From: CAZWKQ01 sp964634005
Lineage (GTDB): Bacteria; Bacteroidota; Bacteroidia; Bacteroidales; JACABE01
Reading direction: 5' to 3'
Length of the DNA: 64,000 bases
Assembly: GCA_964634005.1 (NCBI GenBank)
Contig: CAZWKQ010000002.1
Span: 186,001-250,000, forward strand
Shown here: piece by piece, positions 1 to 7,293 of the stretch
Position numbering within the stretch: the stretch's first letter is position 1
Layout: each line of letters begins with the position of its first letter
Translations under genes and position numbers: made by a program
The notes under the pieces: model-generated
The model's database searches: none
Told to the model about the DNA's origin: nothing
Seen by the model: only the letters and a program-made list of their open reading frames with translations

Positions 1-1038
1 TATTACAGAAGAAAAAGGCGGAAAGAGTACTTTAGATATTTAAAATTCAGGTTTAATATTTTTATAAATAGAATAAAGTATTGGAATAGTAAAGAAATAA
101 GAGAACTCAGAAGAAAAAGACGAAAAAGAGCGTTGAATTTTTTTATAGAAAAGAGGCGATTTTTCATGGAGTATTACATTTTCAGGATTTGGAAATTATT
201 TACCGAAACTAAAAAATGGCTCTCGCTCGAAAATAATCGAAAAGAATTTATAATAATTGCCATTAACTCTTCGATGATATTTATATTGTCTTATTTTTTT
301 ACTTATATTATTTATCAGATTGCAACATCTGCAATGGCTAAATTTTACAACATACCTTCTGTTATTTATTATTTCAAAACCGATTTTTTAATAAGACCAT
401 ACTCAAATCTGTGGACAAGAGATAATATTATTCTTATTTCATTCATAGGCCCATTTGTTTCTTTAATATCGGGCTTTATTTTTTTCAGAATATTTCATTT
501 TTTTAAAAAACGCCGTGGATTAGCTAAACTTTTTTTTCTATGGTCCACTTTACATGCTTTCAATATGTTTTTTGGAGCATATATTGCCGGAGTTATTACA
601 AATAAAGGTTTCGGCCTTGTTACTTTATGGTTGTTTTTTCAGTTATTACTAAATATTTCATTTACCTTTATTTGTGTAGTTTTTTTAGTTTTAATAGGTT
701 CAATAGCAACAAAACCTTTCCTTCAAACAGCACATCATTCTTCTTTAATTTCTGAAAATAACAGAACTTATTTTTTATTTGCTCAAGCTATGATACCATA
801 TATTATCGGCAATATTTTTATTTTCTTTCTTAGTTTCCCCGACGTAAAACCTTACCAATCTTTTTTGCTTGCAAGTATGGGTTTTATAATAGTTCCTGTT
901 ATAATGAAGCCTAATTTCGATAAATTGAAAATTGTGAAAGAATTTTCGCCTCTTCAAATAAACAAAAAATCGGTATTTGTATTTTTACTTTTAGTTTTAC
1001 TTTTTAGAATTGGATTGGATTATGGAATTAAACTCTGA
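1..1038 (+). CDS. Integral membrane protein, 5'-truncated by window edge
   Basis: This frame has no stop from base 1 through the TGA at 1036-1038, so the gene very likely begins left of the window. Internal starts at 133 (TTG) and 166 (ATG) exist, but the upstream residues look like protein: a strongly basic stretch with clusters such as RRKRRKE and RRKRRKR. After this basic segment come about six to seven hydrophobic segments typical of an inner-membrane protein, ending near the C-terminus. I do not recognise a family. Its 3' end overlaps the MazG-like gene by 17 bases, which suggests translational coupling. The Arg/Lys-rich N-terminal part would lie on the cytoplasmic side by the positive-inside rule. 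Confidence 0.7.
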   Translation, partial: YYRRKRRKEYFRYLKFRFNIFINRIKYWNSKEIRELRRKRRKRALNFFIEKRRFFMEYYIFRIWKLFTETKKWLSLENNRKEFIIIAINSSMIFILSYFFTYIIYQIATSAMAKFYNIPSVIYYFKTDFLIRPYSNLWTRDNIILISFIGPFVSLISGFIFFRIFHFFKKRRGLAKLFFLWSTLHAFNMFFGAYIAGVITNKGFGLVTLWLFFQLLLNISFTFICVVFLVLIGSIATKPFLQTAHHSSLISENNRTYFLFAQAMIPYIIGNIFIFFLSFPDVKPYQSFLLASMGFIIVPVIMKPNFDKLKIVKEFSPLQINKKSVFVFLLLVLLFRIGLDYGIKL

Positions 1039-1369
1039 AAACATCACATTGAAAGAAGTGCAGGAAGTAGTTGATAATTGGATAAAATCGACAGGGGTAA
1101 GGTATTTTAACGAGCTGACAAATATGGTGCTATTAACTGAGGAAGTTGGAGAGTTGGCCAGAATTATTGCCCGTAAGTATGGTGAACAATCGTTTAAAAA
1201 TTGCGATGAAGAGAAAAATATGGCTGACGAAATGGCTGATATATTGTTTGTTTTGGTTTGTTTGGCAAATCAAACCGGTGTAGATCTTACAAATGCTTTT
1301 AAAAATAATATTGATAAGAAGAGCTCGAGAGATTTCGACAGACATAAAAAAAATATAAAACTCCGGTAA
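1022..1369 (+). CDS. MazG-like nucleotide pyrophosphohydrolase
   Basis: A 115-residue all-alpha protein of the MazG / dUTPase-like NTP pyrophosphohydrolase superfamily, which hydrolyses (d)NTPs to monophosphate and pyrophosphate using Mg2+. The paired acidic motifs are visible: LTEEVGELAR (EExxE) early and MADEMADILF (ExxD) in the middle. A TTG twelve bases upstream is open, but ATG at 1022 gives the normal MazG-like N-terminus. The start lies inside the end of the membrane-protein gene (17-base overlap). It is a single-domain form, about half the size of E. coli MazG, as is common in Bacteroidota. The physiological substrate cannot be read from sequence. Confidence 0.85.
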   Translation: MELNSENITLKEVQEVVDNWIKSTGVRYFNELTNMVLLTEEVGELARIIARKYGEQSFKNCDEEKNMADEMADILFVLVCLANQTGVDLTNAFKNNIDKKSSRDFDRHKKNIKLR

Positions 1370-1455
1370 TATTTATTCAAAGAAGAAAAATATAAATTTG
1401 TCGTGCTATAAAAAAGCTTTATCAAAAAAACTGGTATTGAATTATTGATAAATAT

Positions 1456-1463
1456 TAGTTTTG
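1456..1463 (+). promoter_or_regulatory. Candidate -7 promoter box (TAGTTTTG) of the DUF5687/ABC operon
   Basis: The sequence matches the Bacteroidota sigma-ABfr -7 consensus TAnnTTTG and lies 20 bases before the DUF5687 start codon. The only TTG upstream (1437-1439) is closer than the usual spacing, so the -33 element is weak. Confidence 0.4.
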
Positions 1464-1482
1464 TAATCTAATTATATTCCCG

Positions 1483-2964
1483 ATGATAATATTTGAATTA
1501 GTAAAGCACAAATGGAAAGAAACCCTTCGTTCTTCAATATGGGAGAAAAGTCTTGCTCTAAAAATTATTTACTTTTTCCTTAGTATTTATTTTTTGGCTA
1601 ACTTTCTGTTAATAGGTGTTTTTTTAGATAGATTGTTAATGGAAATTTTTCCGGATGAAAACCCTGTAATTAAACTAAACGAATTTCTGTTCTACTTTTT
1701 GATTTTTGATTTATTTATAAGGTTTTTAGCACAAAGTTTGCCAACACTCAGCATACAACCATATTTGCATTTACCGGTCAAAAAACGAACTATAATGCAT
1801 TATTTGTCCGTAAAAACACTTTTACATCCTTTAAATTATTTATACTTCGTAATATTTATTCCGTTTTCGTTAAGAGCAATAGCACAAATTTACAGCCTTT
1901 CGGCTGCTATTGTATGGTTATTTGCATTATTGTTTTTATTCTGGTTCAACAGCAGTTTGATTGCTTATGTAAAAAGACAATTCAGCAGCAAGCCTTCGAT
2001 TGCTCTCATTTTATTGGGTTTATTAGCAATACTATTTGGATTGGACTATTATAATCTTGTGCCTTTCTCTTTTTATTCCGGTAAAATATTTACGCTTGTC
2101 ATAACAAATAAATTATTGTTGATAGTGCCGTTTATTATATCTTCAGTAATGTATTTAATTAATTATTCATTTCTGAAAAAAAACGCATATATTGAAGTTA
2201 TTGCAAAAAATATTCCTTCGAAAGTAGGCGATACCAAAGAATTCAATTTTATTAATCGCTTTGGAACAATAGGAGAGTTGATAAAACTTGAGCTAAAATT
2301 AATGTTTAGAAATAAAAGACCTAAATCTATTATTTATCTTACTCCTTTGTTTTTATTGTACGGCTTCTTTTTTTATCCTCAGGATATTTATATGAATATT
2401 GGAGGTATGCTGATTTTTGTGGGAATATTTATTACTGGCGGTTTTATGATGTCTTATGGCAATTATCTTATTAGTTGGGAAAGCAGCTATTTTGATGCAC
2501 TGCTGACTAAAAGCTTCGATTTTAGCAATTACCTTAGAGCAAAGTATTGGCTTTTATTTGCAGTAACTTGTATATCGTATTTATTATCTTTATTTTACGG
2601 CTTTTTTAATGTTAAGCTTATTTATACTCATACTGCATGTTTCTTATTTAATTTGGGGTTCAATATAAATATAGTGCTCTACTTTGCAATGAACAATAAG
2701 AAATATTTAGACTTGTCAAAAGGTGCTACTTTCAATTATCAAGGAGTGGGATTGTCGAATTTTGTTATAATACTACCAATGATGGTTTTGCCGGTTATTA
2801 TTTATGCTCCTTTCGGAATATTGGGTATTCCATACACAGGATTAATTATTATTGGAAGTATAGGCGTTTTAGGACTAATTTTTAACAAAGCAATTCAAAA
2901 AGCAGCGTTAAAAAGATTTTATCAAAAGAAATATGAAATGGCTGAAGGTTTCAGGCAACGTTAA
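1483..2964 (+). CDS. DUF5687 family ABC transporter permease-like protein
   Basis: A 493-residue polytopic membrane protein with about twelve hydrophobic segments and long tracts of F, L and I. The opening (ELVKHKWKETLRSS) and the PYLHLPVKK region resemble DUF5687 proteins, a Bacteroidota family always seen beside ABC ATPases. The gene is followed 16 bases later by an ABC ATPase, so the pair probably forms an exporter or a membrane-remodelling ABC complex. The substrate is unknown. A cytoplasmic, charged stretch lies around residues 240-280 between two membrane blocks. Family assignment is from recollection of the family's pattern. Confidence 0.75.
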   Translation: MIIFELVKHKWKETLRSSIWEKSLALKIIYFFLSIYFLANFLLIGVFLDRLLMEIFPDENPVIKLNEFLFYFLIFDLFIRFLAQSLPTLSIQPYLHLPVKKRTIMHYLSVKTLLHPLNYLYFVIFIPFSLRAIAQIYSLSAAIVWLFALLFLFWFNSSLIAYVKRQFSSKPSIALILLGLLAILFGLDYYNLVPFSFYSGKIFTLVITNKLLLIVPFIISSVMYLINYSFLKKNAYIEVIAKNIPSKVGDTKEFNFINRFGTIGELIKLELKLMFRNKRPKSIIYLTPLFLLYGFFFYPQDIYMNIGGMLIFVGIFITGGFMMSYGNYLISWESSYFDALLTKSFDFSNYLRAKYWLLFAVTCISYLLSLFYGFFNVKLIYTHTACFLFNLGFNINIVLYFAMNNKKYLDLSKGATFNYQGVGLSNFVIILPMMVLPVIIYAPFGILGIPYTGLIIIGSIGVLGLIFNKAIQKAALKRFYQKKYEMAEGFRQR

Positions 2965-2980
2965 TTAATAAAATTAAAAA

Positions 2981-3679
2981 ATGATACAGGTTAATAATCT
3001 TTCGAAAATATACGGAGATTCAACAGTACTAAACATTGTTGATTTAAAAATCGAAAAAGGCGAGAGTTTCGGATTAGTTGGAAACAATGGCGCAGGAAAA
3101 ACTACTTTCTTTCGATTAATACTTGATTTAATTAAAGCAAATTCAGGTGAAGTGAAAATAAAAGGCGAGAATGTTGCCGGTAGCGAAAACTGGAAAAAAT
3201 ATACAGGCTCTTATCTCGATGAAAATTTTTTAATCGATTTTTTAACAACTGAAGAATATTTCAATTTTATAGGGGAACTTCATGGAATGACAATTGATGA
3301 TGTAAAAGATTTTATGCTTCAATTTGAAGATTTTTTTAATGACGAGATTTTAGGGAAGAAAAAGTTTATTCGCGATTTTTCAAAAGGAAATCAGAAAAAA
3401 ATAGGAATTGCCGCTACTTTTATCGGAAATCCCGAGATAATTATTCTCGATGAGCCATTTACAAATTTAGATCCCAGCAGCCAGATTAGATTGAAGAAAA
3501 TTCTCAAAAATTTCAAAGAAAAAAATGAAGTTACTTTGCTTGTATCTAGCCATGATTTGAATCACGTTACCGAAGTATGTGAAAGAATCGTGATATTGGA
3601 AAAAGGGATAATTGTTCAGGATATTAAAACAAATGAAAATACTTTGAAACAACTCGAAAATTATTTTTCGGTTCAATAA
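2981..3679 (+). CDS. ABC transporter ATP-binding protein
   Basis: A 232-residue ABC ATPase that powers the adjacent DUF5687 permease. Visible motifs are Walker A GNNGAGKTT (about residues 37-45), the signature-like FSKGNQKKI (about 134-142), Walker B IIILDEP (about 154-160) and the switch histidine in SSHDLNH. The signature has KG in place of the canonical SGG/SGQ spacing, as often seen in exporter-type ABC-2 ATPases. It is short, with no C-terminal regulatory domain. It lies 16 bases after the permease and 9 bases before the AlkD-like gene, so the three may be co-transcribed. Confidence 0.9.
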   Translation: MIQVNNLSKIYGDSTVLNIVDLKIEKGESFGLVGNNGAGKTTFFRLILDLIKANSGEVKIKGENVAGSENWKKYTGSYLDENFLIDFLTTEEYFNFIGELHGMTIDDVKDFMLQFEDFFNDEILGKKKFIRDFSKGNQKKIGIAATFIGNPEIIILDEPFTNLDPSSQIRLKKILKNFKEKNEVTLLVSSHDLNHVTEVCERIVILEKGIIVQDIKTNENTLKQLENYFSVQ

Positions 3680-3688
3680 TAACAACTT

Positions 3689-4399
3689 ATGGAAATAATA
3701 GATAAAATCAGAAATTTGCTCAAAGAAAATTCTGATGAGAAATATCGTATATCAGGGCAAAGATTTTTCAAAGAAAATGTGATTCTTTATGGTGTTAGGT
3801 CCTCAGATCTTAAAAAAATATCAAATGACTGTTTTCGAGAAATCAAACATCTTGATAAATATGAAATATTTAATATTTGTGAAGCTCTTTTCCAATCGGG
3901 ATATTTGGAAGAAAGTTTTGTTGCTTGTCATTTTTCATATTCTGTGAGGAAACAATATACTATTGATGATTTTATAAAATTTGAAGGTTGGATTTCATCA
4001 TATATAACAAATTGGGCTACTTGTGATACCTTTTGCAATCACACTGTAGGCGAACTTCTGGAACTATATCCTTCGTTGATAAATAGTATAATTGAAAACT
4101 GGACTATTTCGGAAAATCGCTGGATGAAAAGAGCAGCGGCAGTTTCATTAATTGTTCCTGCCCGCAAAGGGATGTTTCTCAATGAGGTAATCAAAATTTC
4201 CGACATTTTACTTCTTGATAAAGACGATATGGTGCAGAAAGGCTATGGTTGGCTTTTGAAAGTTGCAAGTAATAAACATTTAAACGAAGTTTTTGATTAT
4301 GTAATGAAAAATAAATCTGTTATGCCTCGCACATCGTTAAGATATGCCATAGAAAAGATGCCTGCTGAATTAAAAAGCAAAGCAATGCAAAAAAAATAG
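3689..4399 (+). CDS. AlkD-like DNA alkylation repair protein
   Basis: A 236-residue all-helical protein of the AlkD/AlkC HEAT-repeat DNA glycosylase family, which removes alkylated purines such as 3-methyladenine and 7-methylguanine. Supporting features are the YGVRSSDLKK segment near residue 33, the conserved WATCDTFC region in the middle and the RWMKRAAAVSLIVPARKG stretch typical of the family's DNA-binding surface. Length is normal for the family. It starts 9 bases after the ABC ATPase gene, probably in the same transcript, although no functional link is evident. Confidence 0.85.
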   Translation: MEIIDKIRNLLKENSDEKYRISGQRFFKENVILYGVRSSDLKKISNDCFREIKHLDKYEIFNICEALFQSGYLEESFVACHFSYSVRKQYTIDDFIKFEGWISSYITNWATCDTFCNHTVGELLELYPSLINSIIENWTISENRWMKRAAAVSLIVPARKGMFLNEVIKISDILLLDKDDMVQKGYGWLLKVASNKHLNEVFDYVMKNKSVMPRTSLRYAIEKMPAELKSKAMQKK

Positions 4400-4419
4400 C
4401 ATTTTCCCGAATTATTTTC

Positions 4420-4427
4420 TATATTTG
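4420..4427 (+). promoter_or_regulatory. Candidate -7 box (TATATTTG) for the receiver-domain gene
   Basis: It matches TAnnTTTG and lies 64 bases before the start codon at 4491, giving a leader of roughly 55-60 bases. No clear -33 element is visible. Confidence 0.4.
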
Positions 4428-4490
4428 TAGAAGAAAAGGCTTAATTTTATGATAAGCTTTTTTACTAATACCGATTAATATTAATTATTT

Positions 4491-4859
4491 ATGGGAAATT
4501 GGAGCGAGAAGAAAATCCTGATAGCAGAAGATGAACTTGCAAATTATTTGTATATCAAAGCTATATTGAAAAAAACTAATGTTACTGAAGAACATGCCGA
4601 AAATGGAGCTAAAGCTATAGAAATGCTTAAAACGAATGATTACGATCTAATACTTATGGATTTAAAAATGCCTGTAATGGATGGGTTTGAAGCGACAAAA
4701 TTAATTCGTAAAACTAATAAAAAGATGATAATTATAGCCCAGACTGCTTTTGCTTTCAAAAGAGACGAATGTATCGAAATGGGGTTTACCGATTTTATTT
4801 CGAAACCATATACAAAGGACCAACTGATAGACTTATTTGATAAATATCTTAAAAATTAA
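4491..4859 (+). CDS. Single-domain (CheY-like) response regulator
   Basis: A 122-residue protein consisting only of a receiver domain. The acidic pocket (AEDE near residue 13), the phosphoacceptor D57 in LILMDLKMP, the T/S position in AQTAF and the conserved lysine in ISKPYTK are all present. There is no output domain, so it must act by protein contact or as a phosphate relay, for instance with a hybrid kinase encoded elsewhere. No histidine kinase is adjacent. It converges with the Crp/Fnr gene with only 14 bases between stop codons. Confidence 0.92.
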   Translation: MGNWSEKKILIAEDELANYLYIKAILKKTNVTEEHAENGAKAIEMLKTNDYDLILMDLKMPVMDGFEATKLIRKTNKKMIIIAQTAFAFKRDECIEMGFTDFISKPYTKDQLIDLFDKYLKN

Positions 4860-4873
4860 TTTTTTTAATTTAT

Positions 4874-5554
4874 TTATCCGTTCAAACTTATTTTATGTAA
4901 GATTTCTTTATTCAAAATTCTTATTTTTTTTCTTTTCAATTCAATAATTCCATCTTCTGAAAGTTCATTAAGAATTCGGCAAACACTTTCCCTTGTAATG
5001 GAAGTTAAATCTCCAAGTTCGCCTTGTGTAAGTGGCAAAGTGAAAGTGTTGTTGTCAAAAATATTATTCGACAAACAACACAAAGTTTCTGCAAGTCTGC
5101 CATTGGTGTTTTTTTGCGATTGGCTCACCCATCGCTGATAGTCTTTAATTTCATTTCGGCATAAGTCCGAAATTATCTCTATGGCAAATCTCCCGTTATT
5201 AAGAATAAATTCTCTAAAAGCATCGAATGTTATATAACATGCTTTAACATCTTCTATTGCTGTTACTGAATATAGGTTAACTTTATCGGCAAACAACGAT
5301 GGTATTCCTAAATATGAAGGTGCTTTTATTATTCTTAAAATCATTTCCCTGCGTGGTCCTTTCATATGAATTTTCACTAAGCCGCTTTTAATATAAATAA
5401 CATTAGATGCAAATGTACCTTCTTTAATAATAGTCTCTCCTTTTTTAAAACTAACTACACTGCAATTATCTCCCATTTTCTCAAGCTCAGCAATACTTAA
5501 GCTTTGAGCAGCTTTTGATTTAATGTTACAATTAATACAACTATTATTTCCCAT
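4874..5554 (-). CDS. Crp/Fnr family transcriptional regulator
   Basis: A 226-residue regulator with an N-terminal cyclic-nucleotide-binding-like beta domain (about 20-135) and a C-terminal winged helix (about 150-220). The recognition helix reads TRESVCRIL, keeping the R-E-x-x-x-R pattern with which E. coli CRP reads GTGA. Cysteines C6, C9 (CxxC), C31 and C106 lie in the sensory half and could bind an Fe-S cluster as in FNR, but the spacing differs from E. coli FNR. The gene faces the DsrE/HdrA operon, with a GTGAT-N4-ATCAC palindrome in the gap. It is therefore the obvious candidate regulator of that operon, probably sensing redox, oxygen or nitrosative state. The ligand is unknown. Confidence 0.9.
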   Translation of the reverse strand: MGNNSCINCNIKSKAAQSLSIAELEKMGDNCSVVSFKKGETIIKEGTFASNVIYIKSGLVKIHMKGPRREMILRIIKAPSYLGIPSLFADKVNLYSVTAIEDVKACYITFDAFREFILNNGRFAIEIISDLCRNEIKDYQRWVSQSQKNTNGRLAETLCCLSNNIFDNNTFTLPLTQGELGDLTSITRESVCRILNELSEDGIIELKRKKIRILNKEILHKISLNG

Positions 5555-5581
5555 ATATTTTTTTTAGCAAATATAATAAAA

Positions 5582-5597
5582 AGTGATGAATATCACA
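5582..5597. promoter_or_regulatory. Crp/Fnr-type operator palindrome
   Basis: The core GTGATGAATATCAC is a perfect inverted repeat (GTGAT-N4-ATCAC). Read with flanks it matches nine of ten half-site bases of TGTGA-N6-TCACA. It lies between the divergent Crp/Fnr gene and the DsrE operon. Its centre is about 75 bases upstream of the start expected from the -7 box at 5652, a class I activator position. The regulator next door keeps the GTGA-reading residues. Confidence 0.7.
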
Positions 5598-5651
5598 AGA
5601 TAATATAATGCAAGTCATAATAAAAAAAATAACTTTAGGATTATTCATAGC

Positions 5652-5660
5652 TAAATTTGC
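5652..5660 (+). promoter_or_regulatory. -7 box (TAAATTTGC) of the DsrE/HdrA operon
   Basis: An exact TAnnTTTGC match 14 bases before the ATG at 5675. The -33 region is poor (no TTG at the usual distance), consistent with an activator-dependent promoter and the palindrome upstream. Confidence 0.6.
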
Positions 5661-5674
5661 AAAAAAAAAATGTT

Positions 5675-6037
5675 ATGGAAGAAAAATTAGTTATAATTAG
5701 CACAACCGGACCTGAAAACCAGGAAAAAGCAACTATACCTTTTGTTATAGCGACTGCTGCACAAACGGTTGATATTAAAGTTGTAATGATATTGCAGGCC
5801 TCTTCTGTTTTGTTGGCTAAAAAAGGGATAGCAGAAAATGTAAATGCTCCGGGGTTAATGCCATTATCAAAATTAATGCAATCGTTTATTGAACTCGGCG
5901 GTGAATTACAATTGTGTTCTCCATGTGTAAAAGAGAGAATGATAATGGAAAACGAGCTTATTGAAGGTTCGAAGTTGATAGCAGCCGGTACTGTAGTTAG
6001 TGAAGTAATGTCTGCAAAACAGGTATTAACATATTAG
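5675..6037 (+). CDS. DsrE family protein (sulfur relay)
   Basis: A 120-residue alpha/beta protein of the DsrE/DsrF-like superfamily. The fold is suggested by LVIISTTGPEN at the N-terminus and by hydrophobic strands around residues 34-44 and 75-81. Two cysteines, C81 and C84 (LCSPC), lie where the persulfide-carrying cysteine of DsrE proteins is found. The family binds sulfane sulfur and passes it between carriers such as TusA. A TTG start 18 bases upstream lies inside the promoter box, so the ATG at 5675 is preferred. It is the first gene of an operon with a DsrE2-like protein, TusA and Hdr/Qmo-type redox proteins. Confidence 0.8.
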   Translation: MEEKLVIISTTGPENQEKATIPFVIATAAQTVDIKVVMILQASSVLLAKKGIAENVNAPGLMPLSKLMQSFIELGGELQLCSPCVKERMIMENELIEGSKLIAAGTVVSEVMSAKQVLTY

Positions 6038-6048
6038 TAAATTATAAA

Positions 6049-6609
6049 ATGGAAGATACAAAAGATATAAATATTTTAATTAAAGAAATTGAGGAACTAA
6101 AACGAAAAGTATCAAATTTAGAAAATTCCAGAAAAGATCAATTGTCAATAGCAGTAGTATCAGGTGGGTTCGATAAAGTGTTGGCTGCTATGATAATATC
6201 ATTGGCTGCTGCGGCAAGCGATACAAAAGTTAAATTGTTTTTTTCATTTTGGGCTTTATCTGCTTTACGTGACAGTAAGAAAAAGGTCAAAGGGAAAGAT
6301 TTTATTTCCAGGATGTTTGGAATTATGCTTCCAAAATCGAAAAATGACCTTAAACTGTCGAATATGAATATGATGGGAATAGGTCCAAAAATGATTAAAT
6401 ATCTGATGAAAAAGAAAAATGTAATGAGCTTTGATAAAATGTTTGAAGAGGCAGCAGCTTTAGATATAGAAATAACGGTATGCGAAATGTCGATGGATTT
6501 AATGGGATTCAAAAAAGAAGAAATGATAGATTATCCTCATTTAAGATATGCCGGTGCTGCAACATTTGTTAGCGAAGCAAATGAAAGTAGTATGCAATTA
6601 TTTATTTAA
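6049..6609 (+). CDS. DsrE2-like protein (DsrE/DsrF/DrsH family)
   Basis: A 186-residue protein. Residues 1-30 are a charged helix likely to form a coiled coil, followed by a DsrE-type alpha/beta domain starting at LSIAVVSGGFDKV. The segment ITVCEMSMDLMG contains C145, matching the single conserved cysteine region of DsrE2 proteins, which are often membrane-associated partners of TusA in sulfur oxidisers. Hydrophobic stretches near residues 42-72 could be a membrane hairpin. It sits 11 bases after the first DsrE gene and 26 before TusA, so a sulfur-transfer module is likely. Confidence 0.82.
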   Translation: MEDTKDINILIKEIEELKRKVSNLENSRKDQLSIAVVSGGFDKVLAAMIISLAAAASDTKVKLFFSFWALSALRDSKKKVKGKDFISRMFGIMLPKSKNDLKLSNMNMMGIGPKMIKYLMKKKNVMSFDKMFEEAAALDIEITVCEMSMDLMGFKKEEMIDYPHLRYAGAATFVSEANESSMQLFI

Positions 6610-6635
6610 AATAACAAACTTAAAATAAGAATCAT

Positions 6636-6887
6636 ATGACACAAGAAGAATTAAAAAGTTTAAATGTAGCAAAGACTGTTGATGCAAGAGGAACAGCATG
6701 TCCGGGTCCATTATTGGAAGCAAAAAAAGCAATCGGAACAATAAATTTAGGCGATATTATGGAAATATTGTCAGCAGACGAAGGTACTAAGGTTGATATT
6801 CCTAAATGGTGTTCAAAACAAGGACACGAATTTTTAGGTACGCTTGAAGAAAGCGGATATTTTAAAATTTATATGAAAAAGAAATAA
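6636..6887 (+). CDS. TusA-type sulfur carrier protein
   Basis: An 83-residue TusA/SirA family protein. The defining CPGP motif is at C22-P25 (ACPGPLLEAKKAI), where C22 carries the persulfide. The following helix and the DEGTKVDIPKW segment fit the two-helix, four-strand fold. A second cysteine, C59, follows the tryptophan. It lies between the DsrE2-like gene and the Hdr/Qmo-type genes rather than beside tRNA thiolation genes. A role as sulfur donor or acceptor for the redox complex is therefore more likely than tRNA modification. Confidence 0.92.
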   Translation: MTQEELKSLNVAKTVDARGTACPGPLLEAKKAIGTINLGDIMEILSADEGTKVDIPKWCSKQGHEFLGTLEESGYFKIYMKKK

Positions 6888-6888
6888 T

Positions 6889-7293
6889 ATGTCTTCTTTT
6901 CAGAAAGAAAGTGCAAAAATTTTAGTCTTTTCAACAGAGAAAATATCTGACCCTGCAATAGATATGGCGGGTCTATTGAAGCTCCATTATCCGGTAAAAG
7001 TATATACAATACCTCTTAGATGTTCCAGTTCCATCAAACCAAGATGGATACTGCATGCTTTTGAAAAAGGATTTGACGGGGTTTTTATTGCTGCTGACGG
7101 AAGCGATTGTCCTTACGGTGAGTCTTGTACCGATAAAACAGGGGAATTAGTACATATAGTTCACGAACAAATGAAAAAGAAAGGGATTGAGCCTTCAAGA
7201 CTAAAAATGGCTGCTATTTGTTCGGTGTGCAGTGAATCATTTGTTAAACAAATGAAAAGTTTCAGTGAATCATTATTAAAAAATAAGGGTTAA
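6889..7293 (+). CDS. MvhD/QmoB-C-terminus-like iron-sulfur subunit
   Basis: A 134-residue protein resembling the hydrogenase delta subunit MvhD, the small [2Fe-2S] electron-transfer subunit that docks on HdrA. The conserved cysteines are in LRCSSSIKPRWILHAFEKG, GSDCPYGESC and ICSVC, in the order typical of MvhD and of the C-terminal domain of QmoB. It begins one base after the TusA stop codon and shares one base (TAATG) with the next gene, so it is translationally coupled to the HdrA-type protein. In sulfate reducers this domain is fused into QmoB; here it is separate. Confidence 0.82.
   Translation: MSSFQKESAKILVFSTEKISDPAIDMAGLLKLHYPVKVYTIPLRCSSSIKPRWILHAFEKGFDGVFIAADGSDCPYGESCTDKTGELVHIVHEQMKKKGIEPSRLKMAAICSVCSESFVKQMKSFSESLLKNKG

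Noticed and set aside
133..165. TTG start at 133 and ATG at 166 for the first membrane-protein gene
   Set aside because: The frame is open to the left window edge and the upstream residues look protein-like, so neither internal codon is needed as start.
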